Under the pieces are notes generated by a model. That model saw only the letters and a program-made list of their open reading frames with translations, made no database searches and was not told the origin of the DNA. From Xaviernesmea rhizosphaerae (lineage in GTDB: Bacteria; Pseudomonadota; Alphaproteobacteria; Rhizobiales; Rhizobiaceae), in contig NZ_MKIO01000039.1 in assembly GCF_001938945.1 (NCBI RefSeq), positions 62,001-126,000 of the forward strand: a DNA stretch of 64,000 nt, in the 5' to 3' direction. This document shows, one piece after another, positions 26,187 to 35,257 of the stretch. Both the position numbers and the translations under genes were made by a program. Numbering within the stretch: position 1 is the first letter of the stretch; every line of letters starts with the position of its first letter.

Positions 26187-26498
26187 TCAGTCCTGATGCG
26201 GCGGCTTGTTGCGCTCGAAGGCCGCCTGGCTCTGCGGCGAGGCCTCCTTCTGATTCTGCTCCCGCCAGACCTCATAGGGCATGCCATAGATCAGCGCGCG
26301 TGCCTCCTCCTTGCCGAGGGACACGCCGGCCTCGCGCGCCGCCTCGCCATACCAGTTGGACAGGCAGTTGCGGCAGAAGCCGGCGAGATTCATCAGGTCG
26401 ATGTTCTGCACATCGCTGCGGGCGGACAGATGCGCGAGAAGGCGGCGGAAGGCGGCGGCCTCGAAAGCCTGCTGCTGCTCGGGGGTCAGGTCGGTCAT
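26187..26498 (-). CDS. DUF1244 family protein
   Basis: A 103-residue soluble protein of unknown function. The family signature AGFCRNCLSNWY (about 39-50) holds two cysteines spaced CxxC, and KEEARALIYGMPYEVWRE follows. It sits between the N-formylglutamate amidohydrolase gene (60-base gap) and gapR, all in the same direction, an order that recurs in rhizobia. A metal- or Fe/S-binding role is possible from the cysteines but not shown. Confidence 0.88.
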   Translation of the reverse strand: MTDLTPEQQQAFEAAAFRRLLAHLSARSDVQNIDLMNLAGFCRNCLSNWYGEAAREAGVSLGKEEARALIYGMPYEVWREQNQKEASPQSQAAFERNKPPHQD

Positions 26499-26558
26499 GG
26501 CTTTTTCCTTTTCGGCCGTCGGGGCGCAGGCGCCGCCGCGCAGATCTCTCTCCTGGCC

Positions 26559-27425
26559 TCAGATGGCGGCTGGCCGCAGTGCCGGCAAGACCTTCCCGAG
26601 GTCCGGTGACGCTTTGCTTTCCAACTCGTCTGTCGCGGGATAGGGGCCCGTGCGCGAGGCGTGCCGCTCATGACGGTGGAGGTCCGGTCGGCGGTTGAGG
26701 TCCATCAGCAAGGGCGCGAGGCGCTGCGCCCAGTCCTCGACACCGGCGGCATCGCCGATCTTGTCCTGACGGATCTCGATCAGCGCATGCGGCAGGCCGC
26801 GCATCATGCAATGGCGGTAGAGCGTGTCGCCCTTCAGTGCGCCGTCATAGGGTTCGTTGTCGCCGGTGTGGATCGCCTGCGCCTCCAGCGCCTCGATCAG
26901 CGGGCGGGCGACCCGGTCGTCACTGTCCCAGAGCACCGCCGCCTCCCAAGGGCGTGGCACGCCTTTCCAGGCCGGCGTGAAGGAATGCAGCGAAATGACC
27001 AGCGGCGCGGCCCCATGGGCGGCCTCGACCTGTCGGATGAGGCGATCGACGGCCATGTGATAGGGCCGGTGGAAGCGGGCGATTCGCCGCTGCCATTCAT
27101 CCGGCGTGATCGGATGGTTTCCGGGGATGATCGCGCCATCGGATATGCGCATGATCAGCGTCGGATCGTCCTCGCCCCGGTTGGGATCGATCAGCAGCCG
27201 GGAAAAGCAGCTCATCACCCCGGGCGCGCCGGTCAGCTGGCAGAGCCGGCGCAGGAGCGGCTCGATGCCGATATCATAGGCGATATGCCGCTCGAAGGCC
27301 GCATGCGGCAGGCCCAGATGCCCGTAATCGTCCGGCAGGCGGCGGGTCGCATGATCGCCGAGAAGCACCAGCCCCGCCGCAAAATCGCCCTCAATCCGTT
27401 CGAAAGCGCCGCTGTTGTCCATCAT
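26559..27425 (-). CDS. N-formylglutamate amidohydrolase family protein
   Basis: A 288-residue enzyme related to HutG-type N-formylglutamate deformylase, which yields glutamate and formate at the end of histidine breakdown. Seen are LLGDHATRRLPDDYG near the start, SRLLIDPNRGEDD, LVISLHSFTPAW and PHALIEIRQDKIGD. The DHA, DPNR and SLHSF blocks carry the metal and substrate residues of the family. There are no hut genes nearby, so the physiological substrate is uncertain. ATG 27425 (ATGATG) was taken; the frame runs to 27479 without a start signal. Confidence 0.85.
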   Translation of the reverse strand: MMDNSGAFERIEGDFAAGLVLLGDHATRRLPDDYGHLGLPHAAFERHIAYDIGIEPLLRRLCQLTGAPGVMSCFSRLLIDPNRGEDDPTLIMRISDGAIIPGNHPITPDEWQRRIARFHRPYHMAVDRLIRQVEAAHGAAPLVISLHSFTPAWKGVPRPWEAAVLWDSDDRVARPLIEALEAQAIHTGDNEPYDGALKGDTLYRHCMMRGLPHALIEIRQDKIGDAAGVEDWAQRLAPLLMDLNRRPDLHRHERHASRTGPYPATDELESKASPDLGKVLPALRPAAI

Positions 27426-27780
27426 TATCCGGTTGCCTATGTCCGCCTGTGTGCAAGAAGTCTTTGAAATCGGACTCATTCTCGGGAATCATGCAGCCAT
27501 TTCAAAATTCTGCAGTCTCTCTTCGCCATAAGGGAAGAAGACGGTGGCTGCAGGGAGAAAGAATGACGTTCTGATGACATGCGATGATCTGGCCGGCAAG
27601 GGGCAGCTGCCTGGGAACGGGCGGCGGAAGCGGGTTTGGCAGGCGCCGTCGGGCCATGGGGATGGGCAGTGTGACGCGTCGGCGCCCCACGCGGACAGAT
27701 CGATTAAATCGATTAAATTCGCGTTGACAATCCCTTCTTCGCATCGCAAGAAGGCGCAGCTCAAACATAATGGAGCACCA
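27426..27780. promoter_or_regulatory. Intergenic promoter region of the DUF1036-pyk unit
   Basis: About 355 bases between divergent genes. A perfect direct repeat of ATCGATTAA (27699-27707 and 27708-27716) ends 7 bases before TTGACA (27724-27729), a consensus -35. The -10 is poor (around 27747). The repeat is placed as for an activator site. No gene is seen; frames running through this stretch into DUF1036 are not supported. Confidence 0.5.
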
Positions 27781-28260
27781 TTGGGAACAGTGACTGGCGC
27801 TCGGGGCCGGCGTCTTCGGCGCTGGTCCGCCGGGGGGCTCGGGATCTTTCTTCTCACCGCGCTGGCGCCCGTTCTGGCGCCCGGCGCCGCCCATGCCGAA
27901 TTCCGTGTGTGCAACGGCACGCAGAATCTGGTGGGGGTGGCCATCGGCTATCGCGCGAAGGAAGGTTGGATCACCGAGGGCTGGTGGCAGGTTCCGGCGA
28001 CCACCTGCGCGACTCTGATCGAGGGCGAGCTGCAGTCGCGCTATTACTATCTCTATGCCGAGGATGCTGCCCGTGGCGGCCGATGGACGGGGAATGTGAA
28101 CATGTGCGTCGCCGAGAATGAGTTCAAGATCGTCGGCGTGCAGGATTGTTTCGCGCGCGGTTTCCAGCGGATGGGCTTCAAGGAATATGACACGGGCCGA
28201 CAGGGCAGCTGGATGGTTCAGCTCTCCGACACGCCCGGCTCCCAGGAAGGTCAGAATTGA
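27781..28260 (+). CDS. DUF1036 family secreted protein
   Basis: A protein of about 159 residues with a signal peptide (GLGIFLLTALAPVLAPGAAHA) and the DUF1036 core: FRVCNGTQNLVGVAIGYRA, WITEGWWQVPATTCATL, YYYLYAEDA and a C-terminal FKEYDTG. Four cysteines in the exported part suggest disulfides. Function unknown. The TTG at 27781 is proposed as start because GGAG precedes it by 5 bases; GTG 27790 or an upstream start are possible. Its stop overlaps the pyk start by one base, so the two are one operon. Confidence 0.75.
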   Translation: MGTVTGARGRRLRRWSAGGLGIFLLTALAPVLAPGAAHAEFRVCNGTQNLVGVAIGYRAKEGWITEGWWQVPATTCATLIEGELQSRYYYLYAEDAARGGRWTGNVNMCVAENEFKIVGVQDCFARGFQRMGFKEYDTGRQGSWMVQLSDTPGSQEGQN

Positions 28261-29699
28261 TGAAGCGGAACAGAAAAGCCAAGATCCTCGCAACCCTCGG
28301 CCCGGCCTCGGGCGAGGAGGAGATGATCCAGAAGCTGCATGAAGCGGGAGCGGATCTCTTCCGCATCAATATGAGCCATGCCAGCCACGATCTGATGCGC
28401 ACGCTGATCGCGCGCATCCGCTCGGTGGAAGCCCGCTGCGGCCGGCCGATCGGCATTCTGGCCGACCTTCAGGGCCCGAAGCTGCGCGTCGGCAAGTTCG
28501 CCAACACCAAGGTGACGCTGACCCCCGGCCAGACCTTCACGCTGGACAATAACGAGGCGCCCGGCGACGAAACCCGCGTCTTCCTGCCGCATCCCGAGAT
28601 TCTCGAAGCCGTCAAGCCGGGCGACCGCCTGCTGATCGACGACGGCAAGCTGCATCTCAAGGCGGAGAAGGCCGATGGCAAGAGCATCGTCTGCACCGTC
28701 GTGGCCGGCACCTCCATCTCCGACCGCAAGGGCGTCAGCCTGCCGGACACCCTGCTCGGCGTCGGCGTTCTGACCGACAAGGACCGCGCCGATCTCGACG
28801 CCGTTCTCGCCACCAACGAGGTGGACTGGGTGGCGCTCTCCTTCGTGCAGCGTCCCGAGGATCTGGCCGAAGTGCGCAAGATCTCGCAGGGCCGCGTCGG
28901 CCTGATGTCGAAGATCGAGAAGCCACAGGCGATCGACCGAATCGACGAGATCATCGAGCTGTCGGATGCGCTGATGGTCGCCCGCGGCGACCTCGGCGTC
29001 GAAATGCCGCTGGAAGCCGTTCCGGGCCTGCAGAAGCAGCTGATCCGCGCCTGCCGCCGCGCCGGCAAGCCGGTGGTCGTGGCCACGCAGATGCTCGAAT
29101 CAATGATCTCCGCACCGGTTCCGACCCGCGCCGAAGTCTCCGACGTCGCCACCGCCGTCTTCGAAGGCGCTGATGCGGTGATGCTTTCGGCCGAATCGGC
29201 TTCGGGCGCCTATCCCGTAGAAGCCGTGTCGACCATGGCGTCGATCGCCAGCAAGGTGGAACAGGATCCGCATTATCCGGGCATCATCTACGCCCAGCGC
29301 ACCCCGCCGGAAGCGACCGGCGCCGATGCGATCTCGCTGGCGGCCCACCAGATCGCCGAGACGCTCAATCTGGCGGCGATCGTCTGCTACACCTCCTCGG
29401 GCAATACCGGCCTTCGCGCCGCCCGCGAGCGGCCGCAGGTGCCGGTCATTGCGCTGTCGCCCGTCATCCAGACTGCGCGCCGTCTCTCGGTCGTCTGGGG
29501 CCTGCACAGCGTCGTTACCGGCGACGCCGCGGATCTGGACGACATGGTCAACCGCGCCTGCCGCATCGTCGTCACCGAGGGCTTCGGCAAGCCGGGCGAC
29601 CGCATCATCATCTCCGCCGGCGTGCCGCTCGGCACCCCGGGCGCGACCAATATGCTGCGCATCGCCTATATCGGCCCGGATGGCCAGACCGGCTTCTGA
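28260..29699 (+). CDS. pyk: Pyruvate kinase
   Basis: Transfers phosphate from phosphoenolpyruvate to ADP, the last step of glycolysis. The 479-residue length is standard. Motifs in order: ILATLGPASGE, INMSHASHDLM, DLQGPKLRVGKF, the active-site MSKIEKPQAIDRIDEII (catalytic Lys), MVARGDLGVEMPLE, TQMLESM and the C-terminal regulatory domain from about 345. ATG 28260 follows GGAAGG and overlaps the DUF1036 stop (TGATG). A good terminator follows. Confidence 0.97.
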   Translation: MKRNRKAKILATLGPASGEEEMIQKLHEAGADLFRINMSHASHDLMRTLIARIRSVEARCGRPIGILADLQGPKLRVGKFANTKVTLTPGQTFTLDNNEAPGDETRVFLPHPEILEAVKPGDRLLIDDGKLHLKAEKADGKSIVCTVVAGTSISDRKGVSLPDTLLGVGVLTDKDRADLDAVLATNEVDWVALSFVQRPEDLAEVRKISQGRVGLMSKIEKPQAIDRIDEIIELSDALMVARGDLGVEMPLEAVPGLQKQLIRACRRAGKPVVVATQMLESMISAPVPTRAEVSDVATAVFEGADAVMLSAESASGAYPVEAVSTMASIASKVEQDPHYPGIIYAQRTPPEATGADAISLAAHQIAETLNLAAIVCYTSSGNTGLRAARERPQVPVIALSPVIQTARRLSVVWGLHSVVTGDAADLDDMVNRACRIVVTEGFGKPGDRIIISAGVPLGTPGATNMLRIAYIGPDGQTGF

Positions 29700-29732
29700 C
29701 CGGCGGCGCTTCCGAGCTGCACCACGAAGAAT

Positions 29733-29760
29733 GGGCGCGTCCGCAGGGCGCGCCCTTTTT
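29733..29760 (+). terminator. Intrinsic terminator of pyk
   Basis: GGGCGCG/CGCGCCC hairpin then TTTTT, 34 bases past the pyk stop and 22 bases short of the converging hydrolase gene. Confidence 0.88.
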
Positions 29761-29781
29761 CGTGGCTGCAGTCCTGCCGCC

Positions 29782-30975
29782 TTACTTGGCGTCATCCTTG
29801 GCAATGCGCCGCTCGGCGCGCCGGGCGATGCCATCGAGATCGGGATGGCGACCGGCCACGGTTTCGATCGCGGCAATGGCGACATCGGTGACGACGTAGT
29901 CAGGCTTGTGGCCGAGATTGTGGATCCGAATCAGACGGGAGCCTGAAATCGCCTTGTGCAGCCCGACCGAATGGATCTCCGGCAGCACGACCCCGTCGCG
30001 ATCCCCCGTGATGATCACGGTGGGTGCGGTGATTTCCCGATAGCGCGGCGCCACCTCCCGGACGTAGCCAAGCAGATTGGCGATATCGGTCGCATTGTTG
30101 CGGAACGCGCCGGGGCGCAGCGCCAGCCGGGCGCGCGTCTTCTCGACATAGTCGTCCGGCCGGGGATTGGGCGCGAAGACGGCACGGGTGGCCTTGTCGA
30201 TCGACAGCAGGCCGACCGGCGGCACCACCAGCGCAGTGAAAAGCGGCCCGATCACCGGCGATTTGGCGACGGAGTAATACCATTCGATGCCGCCGGGCCA
30301 AGGATGGGTGGCAGGCGAGAGAAAGACGAGGCCGGCCACCATTTCCTTGTGCCGCAGCGCGAAGGTTGCGGCAATGGCGCCGCCGAAGGAATGGCTGACG
30401 ATGATGGCGCGGCGAATGCCCCGCTTTTGCATCAGCGTGGCGATCGCATCGGCTTGGCCATCGGGAAAGCGGTTGCGCGGGCCGCCGGCATCGGAAAAGC
30501 CGAGTCCCGGCCGATCGACGAACAGCATCTCCGCCCGTCCATCGAGCGGCACGCGAAAAGCGCCATAGGGATCGAGCAGGCTGGTGCTGGCGCCATGGAT
30601 GAAGACGAGCGGCGGCAGGTCGGCCCCCTTCGGGCGCGGCACATGGACGCTGTTCAGCTTGAAGCCGCCAACATCGATCCGCTCGCCCTGCGGCAGGCCC
30701 GGGGTGGCTGCGGGCGGATTGTTGCCGGCACGCCCGGTGCCCTGGGCCTCGGCCCTGCCCGGGGAGACCGAAAGCGCAATCGCGAGCGCTAGGCCGCCGA
30801 GCGAAGCGGCCAGCGCGCGGCCTCGAGCGCTGCTTGGGCCATATGTGGCTACGGCTTTTTGAAGCAGCTGCAGGAGGCCGAGGGGGCGGGACCCATGTCT
30901 TGCCCGAGAGGCAGGGGTCGGCGAGGTAGGGGAGGGGGATGGTGTCGTCAGGAGCGCGCGTGTCATGCCGCGCAT
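29782..30975 (-). CDS. Secreted or membrane-anchored alpha/beta hydrolase
   Basis: A hydrolase of about 397 residues. A hydrophobic stretch ending LSVSPGRAEAQG (about 60-85) is an anchor or late signal peptide, and the domain begins near residue 125. VFIHGASTSLLDPYG is the oxyanion region, SHSFGGAIA the nucleophile elbow (Ser), ITGDRDGVVLPE the acid and IRIHNLGHKPDYV the histidine. Substrate unknown; epoxide hydrolases, haloalkane dehalogenases and lipases share this pattern. The frame extends to 31485 through the TPR gene, but ATG 30975 or 30966 are the first starts clear of it. Lies 119 bases behind the TPR gene, likely co-transcribed. Confidence 0.82.
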   Translation of the reverse strand: MRGMTRALLTTPSPSPTSPTPASRARHGSRPLGLLQLLQKAVATYGPSSARGRALAASLGGLALAIALSVSPGRAEAQGTGRAGNNPPAATPGLPQGERIDVGGFKLNSVHVPRPKGADLPPLVFIHGASTSLLDPYGAFRVPLDGRAEMLFVDRPGLGFSDAGGPRNRFPDGQADAIATLMQKRGIRRAIIVSHSFGGAIAATFALRHKEMVAGLVFLSPATHPWPGGIEWYYSVAKSPVIGPLFTALVVPPVGLLSIDKATRAVFAPNPRPDDYVEKTRARLALRPGAFRNNATDIANLLGYVREVAPRYREITAPTVIITGDRDGVVLPEIHSVGLHKAISGSRLIRIHNLGHKPDYVVTDVAIAAIETVAGRHPDLDGIARRAERRIAKDDAK

Positions 30976-31094
30976 ACGCGGCAGCCCTCTCGACGGTTCA
31001 GCTCTTGGCCACGGCAGGGTCGGATTTCGCCACGGGGACCGGCGAATGCGCTGGGCCGAGCCGTTTCTTGAGCGGAGGACCCGCCACACCGCGC

Positions 31095-31769
31095 TCAGGT
31101 TCGGCTGCCGGCGACCTTTTCCTGCAGCGTGTTGAGCTCCTCCTGCGCCTTGCGCTCCGCGGGATAGATCTCCAGGAATTTTTCCCAGACGCGGACGGCG
31201 AGTTCCGGCTTGTCCATGGTGGTCAGGATGGTCGCCATGCCGGCCAGCGCGCCGAAATGGCGCGGCTCGATCTGCAGCACGTGATTGATGTCGGACATCG
31301 ACTTGCGATAATTGTTCATCTGATAATGCAGCGTGGCGCGCCCGTTCCAGCCCTCGCTGTAATCGGGCGCGAGCGCGATCACCTGATCGTAGAAATCCAG
31401 CGCGCTGGTCTGCCGGTTCTCGGCAATGGCCTTGGCGGCCTGCAGCATCAGGAAATTGACCGTGGCGCTGCCGGACTCGGCCCATTCCAGCCGGATCTGG
31501 CCGGAAATCTCGCGCGCCTTCTCAGGGTTGCGCTCGCGCTTGAGCGCATCGAACAGCGCGTTGAGCGTGGCCTTGCGGTCGTCAGAGGCAATGCCCGGCT
31601 TTGCGGGAGCGGAGGGAGAGGCAGCCGGCGTTTCGGCTTTCGGCGCGCTCGTTTCAGCGCCGGATGTCGGCTGCAGGCCGGCACCGGGATCGGCCGCGCG
31701 CGCGGGCAGGGCAAGCGCAAAGGCCAGAACAAGAGCGGTGGCAGGGAGACGAATCAAAAAATCGGCCAT
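31095..31769 (-). CDS. Periplasmic TPR-repeat protein
   Basis: A 224-residue exported protein. The signal peptide (LPATALVLAFALALPARAAD) is followed by a Pro/Ala linker (to about 60) and three to four TPR-like helical pairs, for example ALDFYDQVIALAPDYSEGWNGRA and SMSDINHVLQIEPRHFGALAGMA. Such proteins act as assembly or scaffold factors; no partner is visible. ATG 31769 lies in an AT-richer start region. Confidence 0.85.
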   Translation of the reverse strand: MADFLIRLPATALVLAFALALPARAADPGAGLQPTSGAETSAPKAETPAASPSAPAKPGIASDDRKATLNALFDALKRERNPEKAREISGQIRLEWAESGSATVNFLMLQAAKAIAENRQTSALDFYDQVIALAPDYSEGWNGRATLHYQMNNYRKSMSDINHVLQIEPRHFGALAGMATILTTMDKPELAVRVWEKFLEIYPAERKAQEELNTLQEKVAGSRT

Positions 31770-31900
31770 AGCGATCAGATTAAAGCGCCATGGCCGATCT
31801 TCAAATCACAAAAGCTGTGAGACCCTTTTCCGCACTTTGCCATCTGTTCGCGAACAGGGCAGGCGCAGGGTCTCGAGCCCATGGTCCTGAGCCCGAAGGC

Positions 31901-32026
31901 TCAGCCCTGACGGGCCTTGAAACGGGGGTTCAGCTTGTTGATGATGTAGATGCGACCCTTGCGACGAACCAGACGGTTCTCGCGGTGACGGGTTTTCAGC
32001 GACTTGAGCGAATTCTTGATCTTCAT
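31901..32026 (-). CDS. rpmJ: 50S ribosomal protein L36, cysteine-free long form
   Basis: A 41-residue basic protein, [17 protein letters not shown]... to NPRFKARQG. It has none of the Cys/His residues of zinc-binding L36 and carries the short C-terminal extension of the alphaproteobacterial form. It binds 23S rRNA near the peptidyl-transferase region. AGGA lies just before the ATG. A hairpin CTGAGCC/GGCTCAG (31887-31904) overlaps its stop codon and may stabilise or end the transcript. It is separate from purEK by 205 bases. Confidence 0.95.
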   Translation of the reverse strand: MKIKNSLKSLKTRHRENRLVRRKGRIYIINKLNPRFKARQG

Positions 32027-32081
32027 TTTCCTGGTCCGCAGTTCTCGGCGGCGTGCAGCTCGCCCTGTCCCTAACACAATC

Positions 32082-32119
32082 GAAAGCGCGGCCCGCATGC
32101 GGGAACGCGCTTTCTTCAA
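32082..32119. other. Strong stem-loop between rpmJ and purK
   Basis: Stem GAAAGCGCG/CGCGCTTTC enclosing a second palindrome, CCGCATGCGG. There is no T-run on the minus strand, so a classical purK terminator is not supported. It may be an rpmJ leader structure or an RNA end-protector of the purEK message. Confidence 0.5.
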
Positions 32120-32231
32120 GAGTGGCAGGCAGATAACCCGGCGAAGCCTTTCTGTCAACCAGCAAAGGCCGCCGGAGGCCGCTACTCTGCGCTCCCCGCC
32201 GGGCTTTCCACGCCGGCGCGACCGCTCCCCG

Positions 32232-33287
32232 TCAAGGAGCGGAGAGGACGGTCACATGCCCCATCTTGCGGCCGGGGCGGGCCTCTTCCTTGCCATAGAG
32301 ATGGACGAGCGCCTGCGGTGTCGCCAACCAGTCGGTGAGCCTGTCGACGTCGTCGCCGATCAGATTGTGCATCAGACAGTCGCTGTGGCGGCGGGTGTCG
32401 CCGAGCGGCAGCCCGGCGACGGCGCGGATATGCTGCTCGAACTGCGAGACGATGCAGGCGGCTTCCGTCCAGTGCCCCGAATTGTGCACGCGCGGTGCGA
32501 TCTCGTTGACGGCGAGGCGGCCATCGGCCAGCACGAAAAACTCGACGCCGATCACGCCGACATAATCGAGCGCGGTCAGAATGGCGGCGGCGGCCGTGCG
32601 GGCGGCCGCGCTGGTGGCCTGGTCGATGCCGGCCGGCACGCGCGAGGTCGAGAGAATGCCGTCGCGATGGATGTTTTCCGCCGGGTCATAGGCGGCGATG
32701 CTGCCATCCGTTCCCCGCGCGGCGATGATCGAGATCTCGCGCACGAAGGGCACGAAGCTTTCGAAAATCAGCGGCACGTGGCCGAGCGCGTCAAAGGCCT
32801 CCTCCGCCGTCGTGCCGCCGGGCTTGAGCACGGCCTGGCCCTTGCCGTCATAGCCGAGCCGGCGGGTTTTCAGTACGCCCTGGCCGCCGAAATCCGCAAG
32901 CGCCGCCTGCAGCGCCTCCAGGCTGTCGACCGCGTGATAGCGCGCCGTATCCAGGCCGCAGGCGTTAAGAAAGCGCTTCTCGACCAGGCGATCCTGCGAG
33001 ACTTCCAGCGCCTTGGGCGGCGGATAGACCGGAAGGCGGGCGGCAAGCCGCGCGGCGGCGATCACCGGCACGTTCTCGAACTCATAGGTGACGAGATCGC
33101 AAGTCTCGGCCAGCGCATCGAGGGCGGCTTCGTCGTCATAGGGGGCGGCGATGACGCGGGTCGCGACCTGCGCGGCGGGGCAGGTGGCATCGGGCTCCAG
33201 CACGACGACACGCATGGACAGCCGGGCTGCGGCCATGGCGAGCATGCGGCCGAGCTGTCCGCCGCCGATAATGCCGATGGTGGTCAT
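32232..33287 (-). CDS. purK: 5-(carboxyamino)imidazole ribonucleotide synthase
   Basis: Uses ATP and bicarbonate to make N5-CAIR from AIR in purine synthesis; PurE then rearranges the product. The 351-residue protein has the ATP-grasp layout: [17 protein letters not shown] at the start, [25 protein letters not shown] (ATP lysines), [45 protein letters not shown] (metal residues). ATG 33287 overlaps the purE stop by four bases; the frame reaching 33338 overlaps purE further and is not needed. Confidence 0.97.
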   Translation of the reverse strand: MTTIGIIGGGQLGRMLAMAAARLSMRVVVLEPDATCPAAQVATRVIAAPYDDEAALDALAETCDLVTYEFENVPVIAAARLAARLPVYPPPKALEVSQDRLVEKRFLNACGLDTARYHAVDSLEALQAALADFGGQGVLKTRRLGYDGKGQAVLKPGGTTAEEAFDALGHVPLIFESFVPFVREISIIAARGTDGSIAAYDPAENIHRDGILSTSRVPAGIDQATSAAARTAAAAILTALDYVGVIGVEFFVLADGRLAVNEIAPRVHNSGHWTEAACIVSQFEQHIRAVAGLPLGDTRRHSDCLMHNLIGDDVDRLTDWLATPQALVHLYGKEEARPGRKMGHVTVLSAP

Positions 33288-33784
33288 GCCGCATCCACCG
33301 GATGGCGGGCGACGGCCGCGCTCTGCTCGCTGCGCCATTGATCCAGCCGCTCGGCCAGATCGGCATCGCCAAGCGCCAGGACGGCAGCGGCCAGAAGCGC
33401 CGCATTGATGGCCCCGGCGCGGCCGATGGCCAGCGTGCCCACGGGAATGCCGGCCGGCATCTGCACGATCGACAGGAGGCTGTCCTGGCCGGACAGAGCC
33501 TTGGACTGGACCGGCACGCCGAAGACCGGCAGTGGGGTCAGCGCCGCGGTCATGCCCGGCAGATGCGCCGCGCCACCGGCGCCGGCGATGATCACCTTGA
33601 AGCCTTCGTCGCGGGCGCCCTTGGCGAAATCCACCATGCGCTCCGGGGTGCGATGCGCCGAGATGATGCGGGCGTCATAGGGAACATCCAGCGCATCGAG
33701 CACGTCGGCGGCATTCTTCATGGTTTCCCAGTCGGACTGGCTGCCCATGATGATCGCCACGGGAGGCGGGGAAAGCGGGGTCAC
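33284..33784 (-). CDS. purE: N5-carboxyaminoimidazole ribonucleotide mutase
   Basis: Rearranges N5-CAIR to CAIR. A 166-residue class I Pur[16 protein letters not shown] near the start, [12 protein letters not shown] (catalytic His), [38 protein letters not shown] and [17 protein letters not shown]. It leads the purE-purK operon, whose genes overlap by ATGA at 33284-33287. Confidence 0.97.
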   Translation of the reverse strand: MTPLSPPPVAIIMGSQSDWETMKNAADVLDALDVPYDARIISAHRTPERMVDFAKGARDEGFKVIIAGAGGAAHLPGMTAALTPLPVFGVPVQSKALSGQDSLLSIVQMPAGIPVGTLAIGRAGAINAALLAAAVLALGDADLAERLDQWRSEQSAAVARHPVDAA

Positions 33785-33899
33785 GGACGGCGGCTCCTCT
33801 GTCGGTGGCCCGGATCGTCCGGCGGGTGGGTCCAGGCGGGTTATGGTCTGAGGCCTTGGCCTGAAACGGATCGCGCACCCGGTGGGTGGCGACCGGGCG

Positions 33900-34103
33900 T
33901 CAGGCGATGATGTCGGGGATGATCTGGTCTTCGAGCTTGGTGATCTTGTCCTTGATCGCCAGCTTCTTCTTCTTCATGCGCTGGATGCGCAGGGCGTCGC
34001 AGCCGGTCTGGATCATCGCATTGATGGCGGTGTCGTAATCCTCGTGCTCCTGCCGCAGCCGGGCTACGCTCAATCTCAGTTCCGCCTGATCCTGATCTGG
34101 CAT
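33900..34103 (-). CDS. DUF465 (YdcH family) small coiled-coil protein
   Basis: A 67-residue, strongly helical protein with the DUF465 core [25 protein letters not shown]. Function unknown. It is divergent from a second DUF465 gene 215 bases away, and precedes purE on the same strand with a 115-base gap. Confidence 0.88.
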   Translation of the reverse strand: MPDQDQAELRLSVARLRQEHEDYDTAINAMIQTGCDALRIQRMKKKKLAIKDKITKLEDQIIPDIIA

Positions 34104-34318
34104 TGCTTATGACCCTCGTCGCGCCCAAGGGGCGGCGCAAACACCCCATTCATCGTTTCGATCCGTCGCTTAGCATGGATTAACCGCAAACGGGAAGTTC
34201 GCCCCTGCCACGAAAACGCCTTCGACAAATGAAAAATGTCATGGCACACTCTCGTGCGTTACCAACCGGACATCCGGCGGTAAGACCGGATGCAAGCTAG
34301 AAGGAAGGGACTGCCAAA

Positions 34319-34492
34319 ATGAATATTGAGGCCCATCTCGCAACGCTTGAAAAGAAACATGGAGTGCTTGAGGAGGAACTTCATTCGGCTCTTCTGCAGC
34401 CGTCGACCCGGGACGATTACATTTCTAGCCTGAAGCGGCGTAAGCTGCGCTTGAAAGACGAAATCGCGAAGCTGAAAGCGTCGTTTCACTGA
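34319..34492 (+). CDS. DUF465 (YdcH family) small coiled-coil protein, 57 residues
   Basis: A frame of 57 codons starting MNIEAHLATLEKKHGVLEEE and ending LKRRKLRLKDEIAKLKASFH, the same DUF465 core as its divergent neighbour. A strong Shine-Dalgarno, AAGGAAGGGA (34301-34310), lies 8 bases upstream. Short size makes it easy to miss in automatic annotation. Function unknown; heptad-like spacing suggests oligomerisation. Confidence 0.88.
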   Translation: MNIEAHLATLEKKHGVLEEELHSALLQPSTRDDYISSLKRRKLRLKDEIAKLKASFH

Positions 34493-35257
34493 GTTTTGCT
34501 AGGCTTCAATCTTGAGGCTTTAGCCTGGAGACGTGCAAGGCTATATTGGATCGACAAAGCGGTGTGAGCAGGCGAATCGGCTGGATGTGCCCGGCCTCTC
34601 TTGCGCCCTCGATCCGGTGGCCCGGATGGCGGTTCAGCCGCCATCCGACAAGAGGCGCAAGGCCCGACGCCGGCCGCGCCAGGCTGTCTGACCGACCAGC
34701 AGACCCGATTACGGGCAACGGCCTTCATCCCCCTTTGCATGATTTTTTCGCGAATGAACGGATGATCCCGGCGCAGGTTGCGTCTCCGCAGACGCCTTTT
34801 CCGCTTGCTATGGCCAGATGGACGCCGGAGCGGCTCACATTTTCGTTTAAGCTCTTTCTGATGGAAACACGTCCGCGTGATCGCTGGCTGACGAATGCGC
34901 CTGCCCCGGGTGGCGTCGGGTTCGCCGACGCTTTGGCGCGTTGCCTCATAGAGTGCGGCGCGGAGCCTGATCGGACAAAAAAACAGTGCCGATTTCGGTC
35001 CGCGGCTTCCGACGGCTCCTACAGCGTCCGGGTCTGCGCTTTTCAGCGAAAGCATCTCGGCGGGCTGCTTGCCGATGTGGGCCAGCCATGGTGAAGGGGA
35101 AGAGATTGGCAAAGCCAGGCCAGTGGATCACCGAGCCTTGAAGAGGATGTTCCGGGTCGGGCGGACCGCGCCAAGGGCGTGACGCAGCTTCATCCTTGTC
35201 ACAGTGCCGCAATGCCCGTGTCGAGCACGTTCCTGCACCGGCGACGGTCGCTCAACC
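34493..35257. other. Intergenic region with a nested palindrome, no supported gene
   Basis: About 765 bases. A nested inverted repeat is centred near 34635: inner arms GGATGGCGG/CCGCCATCC, and further out TTGCGCCCTC and GAGGCGCAA. The long frames on both strands have no Shine-Dalgarno, conserved block or normal composition and look like non-coding DNA. The region could carry old remnants of a repeat. Confidence 0.55.

Noticed and set aside
29782-31485. A 567-residue form of the alpha/beta hydrolase
   Set aside because: The extension overlaps the TPR gene in another frame on the same strand; starts at 30975 or 30966 avoid it.
31844-31857. CTGTTCGCGAACAG as a LexA (SOS) box
   Set aside because: The alphaproteobacterial LexA site needs GAAC-N7-GTTC. 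Here GTTC and GAAC are in the wrong order with a 2-base gap. It is a chance palindrome or part of the rpmJ 3' end.
34486-35112. Possible protein on either strand between the DUF465 and ArsR genes
   Set aside because: Frames on both strands lack start signals; composition (Arg/Pro/Ser-rich, no hydrophobic pattern) and the nested palindrome point to non-coding DNA.
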